Shown here: positions 1 through 9,342 of the stretch, one piece after another | Position numbering within the stretch: the stretch's first letter is position 1 | Layout of the letters: every line of letters begins with the position of its first letter | Origin: Aporhodopirellula rubra | GTDB lineage: Bacteria; Planctomycetota; Planctomycetia; Pirellulales; Pirellulaceae | DNA: 64,000 bases | NCBI RefSeq assembly: GCF_014192335.1 | Contig: NZ_JACHXU010000032.1 | Location: 17,463 to 81,462 of the forward strand | Direction: 5' to 3' | The notes under the pieces: model-generated | Database searches by the model: none | Told to the model about the DNA's origin: nothing | The model's input: the letters and a program-made list of their open reading frames with translations, nothing else | Made by a program: the position numbers and the translations under genes

Positions 1-342
1 GACGGCGAGTTGTTCCAGCGTCGCAGCGTTGGGGGCATCATCCGCAACGGGGGCAGGAATCTTTTCACCGTCGACATCCATCGTCACGATTTCCGCGGCC
101 GCGATCTCAGTCGCCTCGGGAGCCGCGGTTTCGTCGATGGCTTCCTCGGCCGCTTCTTCAGCGAGCTCTTCGACGGCGAGTTGTTCCAGCGTCGCAGCGT
201 TGGGGGCATCATCCGCAACGGGGGCAGGAATCTTTTCACCGTCGACATCCATCGTCACGATTTCCGCAGCCGCGATCTCAGTCGCCTCGGGAGCAGCGGT
301 ATCGTCGATGGCTTCATCCGAAACGAGTTGCTCCGCCGGTGC
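1..342. repeat. 171-bp in-frame tandem duplication inside the left-edge gene
   Basis: Bases 1-171 and 172-342 are near-identical for about 140 bp, with only a few substitutions (for example gcggccgc against gcagccgc). The period is 57 codons, so the frame is kept. A third, more diverged and shorter copy runs from about 327 to 420, offset by about 150 bp. More copies may lie left of the window. Confidence 0.85.
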
Positions 343-2019
343 CGCGTTGGGGGCCGCGTCCGGTACGGGGGCCGGGATCGTTTCGTTGGCGACGATCATG
401 GTCGGCACTTCGTCGGCCTGAGGAGCAATTTCGTCCGGCGTGAGGCTCGCGAGCCAGTCTCCCACCGATTCGCCGATGGAGTTGCCGAGGGCTGCGAACG
501 TCAGGTCCGCGGCCCGTGCCTTCTCTGCCCAATCCGACGCGGTGTGAACCCATTCGTCGAGGAGGCAGTCAGGCGAGACGTTGACGGCCGGTTCGACGAC
601 ATCGGCTTCTTCGGCAATCGCGATTTCCGTCGTTACGGCTTCGCTCGCGGGAAGATCGCTCTCAATTTCGATCGCGGCCGAGGCATCGTCCGCCAGGAAT
701 TCAGCGGGAGGCAGATCGGCGGGGGCGACCGTTTCGAGGTACTCGAGCGACTCTTCATCTTCCAACGCGAGTTCATCCGTCGCGGGCATCGTCACGTAAT
801 TCTTTGGCGTGATCGGTTGCACGGTCGAGAGATTCAGGTACTCCAGTTCCAGGTCGCGTTGGGCGATGTCGTAGGGCGAATACGCCTCGGGGATCGTGAC
901 GATCAGGGCCGCCGACCCGACGAGCGGGGCGTGATCGACCGCGTCGTCGGCTTCTTCGACTGCGGACTCGTTCATGTCCGCAGCGGTCGACGCGATCTCG
1001 AGGCTCTCATTCACCGCACTCTCAATCACCGCTTCGGAATCATCGACGGACTCAGCGGCGGCTGGTTCGTCGACGGCCAACTCATCGCTCTGCGGTGCTT
1101 CGCTCGCGACTTCGATGCTCGCGATTTCGACTTCGGCGGTGATCGCATCTTCGATCAACTCCGACGCGTCGGCGATGGCGGAACCGATCGCGGCTTCGGC
1201 TTTGGCGACGGGCTCGGATTCCTCTGGGGCCGGCGTCGACTCATCGAGCCACCATCGATTGAGCGCCACGGCTTCGGCGAGTTGTTGTGCCGACGGGATC
1301 GATTCGTTCAACACAGGTTCGACCGGCTGATCCGCAATTTGATCAGTCGGTTTGGCGGCGAGTTCCGCGGCGACTTCGGTCGATGGTTCGGAGGACAGTT
1401 CGGCATCGTTGGCGGGAACGGAGTCCAGCGGTGTCGTTGCTAACGGTTTCGATGCAATAGGTCCGACCATCGCAAACGGTTCGAGGAATTGCTCGACCGA
1501 GATTCCCACCTTGGCCGCCGAAGCGGAAACGGCTGCGGCGATGATTTCGTTGAATTGGTTTGACGTTCGGTGGGCCGCGACGTTTAGAGGTGTTTCGGCG
1601 GCGACGACGTCAGGGATGCTGTCGTGGGTGCCGACGGCGATGGTCGCGGGGGCGGCGTCGGCGATCTGGTCTTCGGTTGTGTTTGCTTCGGGGGCGGGTT
1701 CTTTGTTGCTCTTCTTTTCGACTGATGCGATTTTGGCATCGGCGGTTGTTGCGGCGTTGTCGATCGCGGCGTTCTTTGATTCGCTCGGTGTCGGAGTGAA
1801 CTCGTGAACGAGGATCGAGATGCCGCCGCGGTTTTCGAAGGGCAATCCGGCCGCGGCGGATGTGGATGTCGCTGACCAGAATGTCGTTCCGCCGATGAGG
1901 GCAGCGAGCAAGAGGCGGCGGACGCGGCTGCGGCGATTTTTGCGCGAGCCGGCCGATCGTTGCGAAGCCGAGCGATTTGTGTTGGTACAAGAACGTTGGT
2001 TTGATAATTGCGTTTTCAT
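1..2019 (-). CDS. Secreted acidic Ala/Glu-rich repeat protein (3' end outside window)
   Basis: Minus-strand frame with ATG at 2019-2017, open for 673 codons to the window edge, so the C-terminus is missing. The N-terminus has an Arg-rich stretch followed by a hydrophobic segment (LLLAALIGGTTFW) and a likely signal-peptidase site near ATSTSAAAG, so export is likely. The rest is very rich in Ala, Glu and Asp with few aromatic residues. The last ~110 visible residues hold two almost identical 57-residue repeats containing EIVTMDVDGEKIPAPV, preceded by a shorter, diverged copy. I recognise no enzymatic domain. It may be a surface or envelope protein, which is inference. The long plus-strand frame opposite it is an antisense shadow. 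Confidence 0.75.
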   Translation of the reverse strand, partial: MKTQLSNQRSCTNTNRSASQRSAGSRKNRRSRVRRLLLAALIGGTTFWSATSTSAAAGLPFENRGGISILVHEFTPTPSESKNAAIDNAATTADAKIASVEKKSNKEPAPEANTTEDQIADAAPATIAVGTHDSIPDVVAAETPLNVAAHRTSNQFNEIIAAAVSASAAKVGISVEQFLEPFAMVGPIASKPLATTPLDSVPANDAELSSEPSTEVAAELAAKPTDQIADQPVEPVLNESIPSAQQLAEAVALNRWWLDESTPAPEESEPVAKAEAAIGSAIADASELIEDAITAEVEIASIEVASEAPQSDELAVDEPAAAESVDDSEAVIESAVNESLEIASTAADMNESAVEEADDAVDHAPLVGSAALIVTIPEAYSPYDIAQRDLELEYLNLSTVQPITPKNYVTMPATDELALEDEESLEYLETVAPADLPPAEFLADDASAAIEIESDLPASEAVTTEIAIAEEADVVEPAVNVSPDCLLDEWVHTASDWAEKARAADLTFAALGNSIGESVGDWLASLTPDEIAPQADEVPTMIVANETIPAPVPDAAPNAAPAEQLVSDEAIDDTAAPEATEIAAAEIVTMDVDGEKIPAPVADDAPNAATLEQLAVEELAEEAAEEAIDETAAPEATEIAAAEIVTMDVDGEKIPAPVADDAPNAATLEQLAV

Positions 2020-2504
2020 CTGAATAATCCTTACGGTGATGAACCTTCGTGTATCGGCCGGTTGTGAACTCTTTCCGCCGGAAAACTCACGGGAATAATG
2101 GGCGAATACATCAAAGGTCAGCGGACAAATGAACGGCGTCCGCCGAGGGTGGGAACATTGAGGTGGGAGGCGATCGAGCGGAGGAAACAAGAAATCGGTA
2201 AATAGGATCCGGATAAAGATGAGCAACCGGATCGATCGTCCACTCGCTTCCATGCGTGATCGCTGCATAGCAGGTTATCGACGTCCTTGACGGGTGGGCG
2301 AAAAAGATCGGCCAGGGAAAGTTGCCATTCTGCTGAAAACAATCCGTTTGTGCGGATTAGGGAAGTCCATCGAGAGCGATTTGGTTCATGCCAGCACGGA
2401 TGGACACTGGTCTTCGCCGATCGGACGCCTTTCGGAGTTCGCCGAGACAAGACACAATTGGAGTTCGGCCCGTTCCAATTCACTGATTTGATGGCAATCT
2501 GAGC
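2020..2504. other. Gene-free stretch with divergent promoters
   Basis: This 485-bp gap separates the starts of two divergent genes and should hold the promoters of both. A 151-codon minus-strand frame overlaps the right-hand gene but has no recognisable protein character. I see no RNA gene or strong hairpin; there is only a short palindrome (tttccgccggaaa) near 2072. Confidence 0.5.
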
Positions 2505-3167
2505 ATGGCTAAGGACTCGCAACTCGTTGATCCGACGATCCTGTTCCGATTTGAGGTGCGGCTGTTGCGGCATGAATTGAAGTGGACGTCGCGCGGTCTG
2601 ACGCTGCCGGAGTCGTGTCGGTTGCCGTCGTTCGGCGCGTTATCGGGTGGGCCGATCTTTGCGGACCTGCGGGTCGCGTGGGCACCCGAAGGGATCGGGT
2701 TCACGGTCAAGGTCGCGGGAAAGCGTGCGATGCCGTGGTGTCGCGACACACGTTTGGACGAAAGTGACGGCGTGCATTTGTGGATCGATACGCGCAACAG
2801 CCCCAACATTCACCGCGCGACGCAGCATTGCCATCGGTTTTTGTGGTTGCCGGCGGGCGGTGGTCCGCAGCGAGAACGGCCCGTCGCACGATTGGTGCCG
2901 ATCAACCGCGCCCGTGGTAATCCAAAACCCATCGGTGACAAGACGTTGCAGATTCATGCGGCACCCAAGCATGACGGGTATGAGTTGTCGGGCCTGATCC
3001 CGGCGAGCGCCATGACGGGATTCGATCCGATCGATCAACCGCGGATGGGGTTCTTCTACGCAGTTGCTGACCGCGAGTTGGGGTACCAATCGTTGACCCT
3101 GAGTGATGCGTTTCCGGTCGCGGAAGACCCATCGCTGTGGGGTGAAGCCGCCCTGATCTCGCCGTAG
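2505..3167 (+). CDS. CBM9-like (carbohydrate-binding fold) protein
   Basis: 220 residues from ATG at 2505. The stretch from ADLRVAWAPEGIGFTVKV through DGVHLWIDTRNSPNIHRA and LWLPAGGGP matches the beta-sandwich pattern of family-9 carbohydrate-binding-like domains: a test protein strand, then WIDTR, then a His-rich strand. No signal peptide is visible, so it is probably cytoplasmic. Planctomycetes carry many lone copies of such domains and their ligand is usually unknown. The C-terminal GYQSLTLSDAFPVAEDPSLW is also typical of this group. Binding of sugar is not shown by the sequence. It stands alone between two gaps. Confidence 0.75.
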   Translation: MAKDSQLVDPTILFRFEVRLLRHELKWTSRGLTLPESCRLPSFGALSGGPIFADLRVAWAPEGIGFTVKVAGKRAMPWCRDTRLDESDGVHLWIDTRNSPNIHRATQHCHRFLWLPAGGGPQRERPVARLVPINRARGNPKPIGDKTLQIHAAPKHDGYELSGLIPASAMTGFDPIDQPRMGFFYAVADRELGYQSLTLSDAFPVAEDPSLWGEAALISP

Positions 3168-3568
3168 CGAACCGCTGTTTTGACGCCAGCTTCGCGATGG
3201 ATCGATTGCTCGATCGGACTGATTGCGTCGTCGGGGGGAGCGTTCTTCGATGGGCCGCGTGACCTCGTTATGCGCAACGCCGCGTGAATCGATGGAACGA
3301 TTCCTATGCCGAATTTTCCGCGGTGAAAGTGAGCGAAACGGGCGGGTTTCTTGTTGCAAAAGATTCCATTTCGTTTGAGGATGTCGTCCACTTTAAGAGC
3401 GTGCTTTGGATTTCAACTCGCCTTACACCTCTTTGTTTGGGCTCGTCGTTGACGTGTTGGTTGGCGGCCATTTTGTGGATGGTTAGAGTCTGTTGACCTG
3501 CCGCGTCGACGCTTCGGTAGCGCACGACGTTGGCATGAGACCTCACCGTGACAATCAGGAAACGCAAC
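3168..3568. other. Gene-free stretch upstream of the S9 peptidase
   Basis: About 400 bp with only short frames that lack protein-like composition. It presumably carries the S9 peptidase promoter. No repeat or hairpin stands out. Confidence 0.4.
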
Positions 3569-5644
3569 ATGCACCGCTCAGATTTTCTATTGGTTTGTTT
3601 GACGATCGCAGGCACGTTTGCAATGGGCGTTGGCAACGTTCACGCACAGTCGACCGTCGAATCACCGTGGTATCAGGAAACTCAATCGCGGATTCGTGGA
3701 ATCTACGAGCAGGGTGAGTTCAAGCCTCGCACGTTTGAAGCGACGTGGTTGCCTGATAGTTCGGGGTATGTCGTTCGTCAGCGTGATCCGAATTCAGATA
3801 AGACGACCGAGATGATTCACGACGTGCGTACGGGTGAAACGCGTGAGGCAACGAAAGCAGATTTGAAGTTCCAATCGGACGGTAAGACATCGCCCGACGG
3901 TAAACGTGTCCTCGAGCATCGTGGCGGTAACCTTATCGTCCGTGACCTCGAAAGCGGAACGCGGACGCGTCTAACGAATCGCCCCGAGGGCCGAGACATT
4001 CAGTACCGTGACGCGGAGTGGAGTCCTGATGGATCGTCGATCGTGTTCGTGGAGAACGACTCGACCGATGTGCGGCAGCGTCCGGTTTTGCAAACCGATG
4101 ACCCGTCGTATCCGAGCGTTGAGTATCACCGGTTCGCTCGTGTCGGCGAGAAGATCGTTTCGCTTCGTGTCGGTGTGGTGAGCGCTCAGGATGGCGAGGA
4201 CAACGCGGTTCAGTGGTTGCCAATCGAATCACCTGAGGAAGGTATGTATCTCGGCCAGGTCAGTTGGGCGGGGAACTCTTGTGAGGTGTTGATCGAAAAG
4301 ATGAGCCGTTCGCGTGACCAACGCGAGTTCCTGATCGCCAATGTTGATGGCACGGTCAAAAAGATTTATGACGAAACCGATCCTGCGTGGGCGGTGGGTA
4401 GCCAAGGCAAGAACTCAGGATTGACGTGGGTTCAGGAAGGGAAGGCGTTTATCGTGGTCAGCGAAAAGGACGGATGGCGTCACGCGTTTTTGTGTTCGCG
4501 TGAGGGAAAGGAGTTGTCCACGCTGACTCCCGGCGAATACGACATCATCAATAAGGCGACGGTCGATGAAGAGGGCGGTTGGTATTACTTCTACGCGTCT
4601 CCCGAAAACGGCACCCAACAGTATCTCTACCGCGTGCCGTTGGATGGATCGGGAACGTTACAGCGAATCACACCCGAGGGACAACCGGGGACGCATGACT
4701 ATGTGTTCTCGCCCGATGCGAAGTGGGCGTTTCACACTTACTCGTCGCTCGACACACCGCCGATCACTGAACTCGTCGAGTTGGCTGGGCATCGTGTTGT
4801 CCGTTTGCTCGAAGCTAACGAAGAATTGCATTCGCGTGCGAAGAAAGTGGTGACGCATCCGACTGAGTTTCTGCAACTCGACATCGGCGACGGTGTCACG
4901 ATGGACGCGTCGTTAGTGAAACCGAAAGATTTCGACGAAACCAAGAAGTATCCCGTCTTCTTCTATGTGTACGGCGAGCCGTATCTGCAGACGGTGTTGG
5001 ATCGTTGGGGAGCCGCACAGATTGATTTCCACCGTGTTATCGCCGATCTCGGCTACCTCGTTGTTTCGATCGACAACCGTGGGACCCCGGCACCGAAAGG
5101 GGCGTCGTGGCGACGAGCGAGCTACGGAAGCCTCGGTCCTTTGTCGACCGAAGACCAAGAAGCCGGCGTGAAAGCCTTGGCGGAAATGAAACCGTACGTC
5201 GATGCGTCGAGAGTCGGCATTTGGGGATGGAGTGGCGGCGGGTCCAACACGCTTAACGCGATGTTTCGCAAACCCGATACCTATCACGTGGGAATCGCCG
5301 TCGTGCCGAAACCGCAACCGCACCTCTACAACGCATGGTTCCAAGAAATCTACATGCGGACGCGGGAAGACAATCCCGAAGGGTACGAAACGGCCGCGGC
5401 GATCAATTATGCTGACGGGCTCAAGGGCAATCTGCTGATTATGACGGGGTCGGGTGAAACGAACACGCACATCCAGATCATCGAGGGGCTCGTCGATCGA
5501 CTGATCGAACTCGGAAAGCCGTTCGACTACATGGTCTATCCGAATCGTGATCACGGATTGCGTGAAGGTGTTGGAACGTCGACGCACGTGCGGATGACGA
5601 TTATCCGTTACTTGCTGGATCACTTGCCGCCCGGGCCGATGTAG
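3569..5644 (+). CDS. Secreted S9 family prolyl oligopeptidase / DPP IV-like peptidase
   Basis: 691 residues. I prefer ATG 3569 (AGGA eight bases upstream) to the in-frame GTG at 3548. A signal peptide ends near GVGNVHAQS. Residues ~60-430 form a beta-propeller with WSPDGSSIVFVEND and FSPDAKWAFHTYSS repeats; the C-terminal third is an alpha/beta hydrolase. The nucleophile is Ser555 in GWSGGG and the His is His662 in NRDHG. The acid position, normally Asp in HGTADDNVHFQ-type motifs, reads TGSGETNTHIQ, so Glu630 appears to replace Asp. The family cleaves X-Pro dipeptides or short peptides in the periplasm. Activity with Glu as the acid is plausible but unproven. Confidence 0.9.
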   Translation: MHRSDFLLVCLTIAGTFAMGVGNVHAQSTVESPWYQETQSRIRGIYEQGEFKPRTFEATWLPDSSGYVVRQRDPNSDKTTEMIHDVRTGETREATKADLKFQSDGKTSPDGKRVLEHRGGNLIVRDLESGTRTRLTNRPEGRDIQYRDAEWSPDGSSIVFVENDSTDVRQRPVLQTDDPSYPSVEYHRFARVGEKIVSLRVGVVSAQDGEDNAVQWLPIESPEEGMYLGQVSWAGNSCEVLIEKMSRSRDQREFLIANVDGTVKKIYDETDPAWAVGSQGKNSGLTWVQEGKAFIVVSEKDGWRHAFLCSREGKELSTLTPGEYDIINKATVDEEGGWYYFYASPENGTQQYLYRVPLDGSGTLQRITPEGQPGTHDYVFSPDAKWAFHTYSSLDTPPITELVELAGHRVVRLLEANEELHSRAKKVVTHPTEFLQLDIGDGVTMDASLVKPKDFDETKKYPVFFYVYGEPYLQTVLDRWGAAQIDFHRVIADLGYLVVSIDNRGTPAPKGASWRRASYGSLGPLSTEDQEAGVKALAEMKPYVDASRVGIWGWSGGGSNTLNAMFRKPDTYHVGIAVVPKPQPHLYNAWFQEIYMRTREDNPEGYETAAAINYADGLKGNLLIMTGSGETNTHIQIIEGLVDRLIELGKPFDYMVYPNRDHGLREGVGTSTHVRMTIIRYLLDHLPPGPM

Positions 5645-5680
5645 CGACCTCGCTTTGCGTCAGCGACCTCGCTTTGCGTT
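5643..5680. repeat. 19-bp tandem duplication starting in the S9 stop codon
   Basis: agcgacctcgctttgcgtc is repeated twice, at 5643-5661 and 5662-5680, with only the last base differing. The first copy begins with the AG of the TAG stop codon (5642-5644). Confidence 0.85.
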
Positions 5681-5823
5681 ATTGTCACACCGGGCAGGGA
5701 CGTTGGGTGTGCGGTTAACGTTGGTCTCACCGATGCGGTTGCTCTCCTGAGCCGGGGGGCATGTGACCGAGGAACGCAGTGCTGCCTCGTCGAGTGTCAT
5801 CGATCGCTGAGGTGGAAACGGGG

Positions 5824-6591
5824 ATGTCTGAGGAACGCATCTACGAGCCGTTGTTCGTTCGCAATTTGTTCGACGAGATGTCGGCGACGTATGCGACGGT
5901 GAATTGGGTTTCGTCGTTTGGATTTTGTGAACGCTGGCGACGCCAGTGCGTCGAGCAGGTCGAGATGGCGAGCGGCCAGGTCGTGGTGGACTTGATGACG
6001 GGGATGGGGGAACTGTGTCCACGGATCGCGGCAAGGGTAGGGCGGCGGGGCAGGGTGGTGGCGATCGATTACTCTCCGGTGATGTGCCGGATCGCCAGAC
6101 GCCGGATTGCAAAACACCAGAACGCAAAACACCGGATCAAGAAACTCGATCAGCAGGATGAGTCCGAGTGTGCGATTGAAATCACCGAAGCGGACGCGTT
6201 GTGCAGCGGGATTCCGAGCGGTTCGGCCGATGTGGTGATCGCTTCGTTTGGGTTGAAGACGTTTTCACGCGAGCAGATTCGAACACTGGCTGTGGAGGTG
6301 AAACGAATTCTGAAGCCGAACGGGAGGTTTTCGTTCATTGAGATTTCCGTGCCTGACGCGAGATGGCTCCGCATTCCCTATCTGTTCTATCTCAACCACG
6401 TGATTCCGGTGATCGGTTGGATCTTCATGGGCAACCCCGACAACTACCGCATGTTGGGAGTTTACACGCGTGCGTTTCGTGATTGCGGGGCTGCGTGTGA
6501 TACGTTTCGCGATGCCGGATTCGAGGTCGAGACGCGATCCTTCTTCTGGGGCTGTGCGACTGGGGTGGTCGGGCAAAAGAAGCCCTCATGA
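5824..6591 (+). CDS. UbiE/MenG-like class I SAM-dependent methyltransferase
   Basis: 255 residues from ATG 5824; an in-frame GTG lies 45 bp upstream but the conserved part starts with ERIYEPLFVRNLFDEMS. Motif I is VVDLMTGMGELCPRI, followed by VVAIDYSP, and the post-motif region SADVVIASFGLKTFSREQ and ILKPNGRFSFIEIS fits quinone-type methyltransferases. The hydrophobic IPYLFYLNHVIPVIGWIF near residue 180 is also typical of UbiE relatives that act on prenylated substrates. The usual DxGxGTG motif is altered to DLMTGMGE. The substrate cannot be told; a menaquinone step or another lipid are options. Confidence 0.8.
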   Translation: MSEERIYEPLFVRNLFDEMSATYATVNWVSSFGFCERWRRQCVEQVEMASGQVVVDLMTGMGELCPRIAARVGRRGRVVAIDYSPVMCRIARRRIAKHQNAKHRIKKLDQQDESECAIEITEADALCSGIPSGSADVVIASFGLKTFSREQIRTLAVEVKRILKPNGRFSFIEISVPDARWLRIPYLFYLNHVIPVIGWIFMGNPDNYRMLGVYTRAFRDCGAACDTFRDAGFEVETRSFFWGCATGVVGQKKPS

Positions 6592-6811
6592 GGCTGCCGT
6601 TGGTTGATGATCGTCGCACGCGCGATTGGCTTTGATCGCCTCACGACGAGCAATCGTTCCTCGTGGCGATCGGTGGCAGCAAATAAGGCACAGGAGAGCG
6701 GGCATCGAAGGGCACGGTGAACGGACGTGTTCGTTGTGTTATTATTTGGGGCCTCCCACGAAAATCCGGCATCCCCTGCCGTTGAATTCCCACCTGCATG
6801 ACGTGAGCAAG

Positions 6812-9160
6812 ATGAGCTGCAAGACGTATCGAAGCATGATGTTCGCCCTGATGTTGTTTCTGGGCCTCTCGACAACCGTGAATGCCGATGGCGAGTCGCT
6901 GCGGCTTGTCTATGACCAAGAGGCCCGGGCGTGGACGGACGCACTCCCCGTCGGCAACGGATCGTTCGGTGCGATGGTCTATGGAGGTGTCGAATCGGAA
7001 CAGATTCAATTCAACCATGACACCGTGTGGGCCGGTGGTCCGAGATCGTATTCACGCAAGGGAGCGTCGCAGTATCTGGCTGAGATTCGGCAACTGTTGT
7101 TCGATGGGAAGCAGAAGGAAGCGGAAAACCTGGCGATGAAGGAATTCATGTCCGTGCCGTTAGGGCAGGCCGCCTATCAGCCTTTTGGTGATCTGAAATT
7201 GAATTTCGGATCGATTGAAAACCCCGTCGACTACACGCGTTCGCTCGATCTCGATGGAGCGGTTGCGGTAACGGAGTTTTCGTCAAACGGTGTCAGGTAC
7301 ACGCGAACCGTTTTCGCCAGTCATCCTGATGGCGTGATCGCGGTCCGGATTGAGGCCGACCAGCCGGGCAAGGTGAGCTTTTCGGCGACGTTGTCGACGC
7401 CGCATCAAAAGGCGTCTGGCGTCGGCAAGGTCGACGGTCGAACGTTGAAACTGCACGGCATCGTTGACGACCACGAGAGTCGCGGTTTCCGGTTCATTGG
7501 CGAGGTAGAGTTGGAAGCTTGGTTGCGAGTGTCGACCGAGGGTGGTCGTTCGAGTGTGTCGGAGCGTGAGATCTCGGTTCAGGATGCCGACGCGGCGACG
7601 TTGTATTTGGTGGGTGCGACGAGTTACGAGAACTACCGTTCGCTCGATGCGGATCCGGCGGGGCAGTGTGCCGCGACGCTCGATCGGATTGCGGAGAAAT
7701 CGTACGAGCAAATCTTGGCGGATCATCAATCCGATCACCGTGCGTTGTTCCGAAAGGTGTCGATCGACTTGGGCGGCGGTCATTCGGCGGATCAGACGAC
7801 GATCGAGCGACTCAACCAATATCAGGAAAAACCGGATCCGGATTTTGTGTCACTTTTATATCAATACGGCCGCTATCTCTTGATCGCCTCTTCGCGACCG
7901 GGTGGGCAGGCCGCAAACCTGCAGGGACTTTGGAATGACAGTAAGTCACCGGCATGGGATTCGAAGTACACGATCAACATCAACACTGAGATGAACTATT
8001 GGCCGGCGGAGGTTGCTAACCTCGCGGAGTGTCACGAACCGTTGTTTGACTTGCTCGATGACGTTGCGGTCACGGGGCAGGAGGTTGCGAAGGATTTTTA
8101 TGATGCCGGTGGTTGGGTGGTGCATCACAACACGGACGGTTGGCGTGGGGCGGCGCCGATCAATCATTCTAATCATGGCGTGTGGCCGATGGGTGGTGCG
8201 TGGATGTCGACGCATCTTTGGGAGCACTACCTGTTCTCGGGTGACGAGGCGTTTCTGGACAAGCGGGCGTATCCGTTGATGAAAGGTGCGTCGGAGTTCT
8301 TTTTGGATTATCTGATCGAGGACCCGGTTAACGGACACGGTTGGTTGGTGAGTGGACCGAGCAATTCGCCCGAGCGTGGCGGTTTGGTGATGGCGCCGAC
8401 GATGGATCATCAGATCATTCGTAGTTTGTTGAATGCCACCGCAGAGGCGGCGGAGATTTTGGGACGCGATGAAGAATTCGCGACCCGGCTGAAGGAAACG
8501 GCTTCGCGTATCGCGCCCAATCAAGTCGGTGCGGAAGGGCAGTTGAAGGAATGGTTGTACACAGAGGACCCAAAGACGACGCATCGCCACGTTTCGCATT
8601 TGTGGGGACTGCATCCGGGTTCCGAGATCACTCCGGAAACGCCTGAGTTGTTTGAGGCGTGCAAGAGGACGCTCGAGTTCCGCGGCGATGGGGCGACCGG
8701 TTGGTCACGCGGGTGGAAAGTCAACTTCTGGGCTCGGTTGCGCGATGCCGAGCACATGAACAAAGTCCTGACGGGCTTCTTTCAAAACTCCAGCGTGAAG
8801 AGGCAGGCGGGATTTTACAACAATTTGTTTGACGCCCATCCGCCGTTCCAAATCGACGGGAACTTTGGTTTGACGGCGGGAATTTCCGAGGCTTTGTTGC
8901 AGTCACATCGACGTGATTCCAATGGCAACCACATCGTTGATTTGTTGCCGGCGTTGCCCTCGGCGTGGCCGAGTGGATCGGTGTCGGGGTTGAGAGCTCG
9001 GGGCGGATTCGAGCTCTCAATGACCTGGGAGAACGGAGAGTTGACGCGGGCAGAAATCCGATCGATAGTCGGCAATCCGTTGGTGGTGCAGTACGAAAAT
9101 AAAATCCAGACGTTGCAAGAATCGACGCGGCCTGGCGAAGTGTACGTGTTTGTTCCGTAG
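6812..9160 (+). CDS. Glycoside hydrolase family 95 alpha-L-fucosidase, secreted
   Basis: 782 residues from ATG 6812; the open frame extends further upstream but the signal peptide ([17 protein letters not shown]) sets this start. The N-terminal domain begins [15 protein letters not shown] and [12 protein letters not shown], the family hallmark. Residues matching the GH95 active site are all present: Asn389 and Asn391 in [11 protein letters not shown], the general acid Glu521 in SNSPE, and Asp682 in [12 protein letters not shown]. The enzyme releases terminal fucose (some members galactose) from glycans with inversion. A sulfatase follows 182 bp downstream on the same strand, which suggests breakdown of sulfated fucose-containing polysaccharide. 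Confidence 0.93.
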   Translation: MSCKTYRSMMFALMLFLGLSTTVNADGESLRLVYDQEARAWTDALPVGNGSFGAMVYGGVESEQIQFNHDTVWAGGPRSYSRKGASQYLAEIRQLLFDGKQKEAENLAMKEFMSVPLGQAAYQPFGDLKLNFGSIENPVDYTRSLDLDGAVAVTEFSSNGVRYTRTVFASHPDGVIAVRIEADQPGKVSFSATLSTPHQKASGVGKVDGRTLKLHGIVDDHESRGFRFIGEVELEAWLRVSTEGGRSSVSEREISVQDADAATLYLVGATSYENYRSLDADPAGQCAATLDRIAEKSYEQILADHQSDHRALFRKVSIDLGGGHSADQTTIERLNQYQEKPDPDFVSLLYQYGRYLLIASSRPGGQAANLQGLWNDSKSPAWDSKYTININTEMNYWPAEVANLAECHEPLFDLLDDVAVTGQEVAKDFYDAGGWVVHHNTDGWRGAAPINHSNHGVWPMGGAWMSTHLWEHYLFSGDEAFLDKRAYPLMKGASEFFLDYLIEDPVNGHGWLVSGPSNSPERGGLVMAPTMDHQIIRSLLNATAEAAEILGRDEEFATRLKETASRIAPNQVGAEGQLKEWLYTEDPKTTHRHVSHLWGLHPGSEITPETPELFEACKRTLEFRGDGATGWSRGWKVNFWARLRDAEHMNKVLTGFFQNSSVKRQAGFYNNLFDAHPPFQIDGNFGLTAGISEALLQSHRRDSNGNHIVDLLPALPSAWPSGSVSGLRARGGFELSMTWENGELTRAEIRSIVGNPLVVQYENKIQTLQESTRPGEVYVFVP

Positions 9161-9342
9161 CGGAATTGCGTCGCGGTGACGGTCGACGCGATCGCTGAAT
9201 CTTCGATCGGGTGACGCAAAACGTGAGTTCTGTGTCGCAAATAGCGGTTGATTAAATCGCGGTGGGGGGGCGTAATGGGACCCGCTAATTGAGTCGCGTG
9301 TGACGTGGCCGATGATGTCTCCCCAACCGCAGGTGAATTGTA

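Noticed and set aside
10..1443. 477-codon plus-strand frame at the left edge
   Set aside because: It is opposite the minus-strand secreted protein; its composition (Arg/Gly/Phe-rich) is that of an antisense reading of an Ala/Glu-rich gene, and the minus frame has start, signal peptide and protein repeats.
2118..2573. 151-codon minus frame in a gap
   Set aside because: It overlaps the start of the CBM9-like gene, has uneven composition and no recognisable motif or ribosome site.
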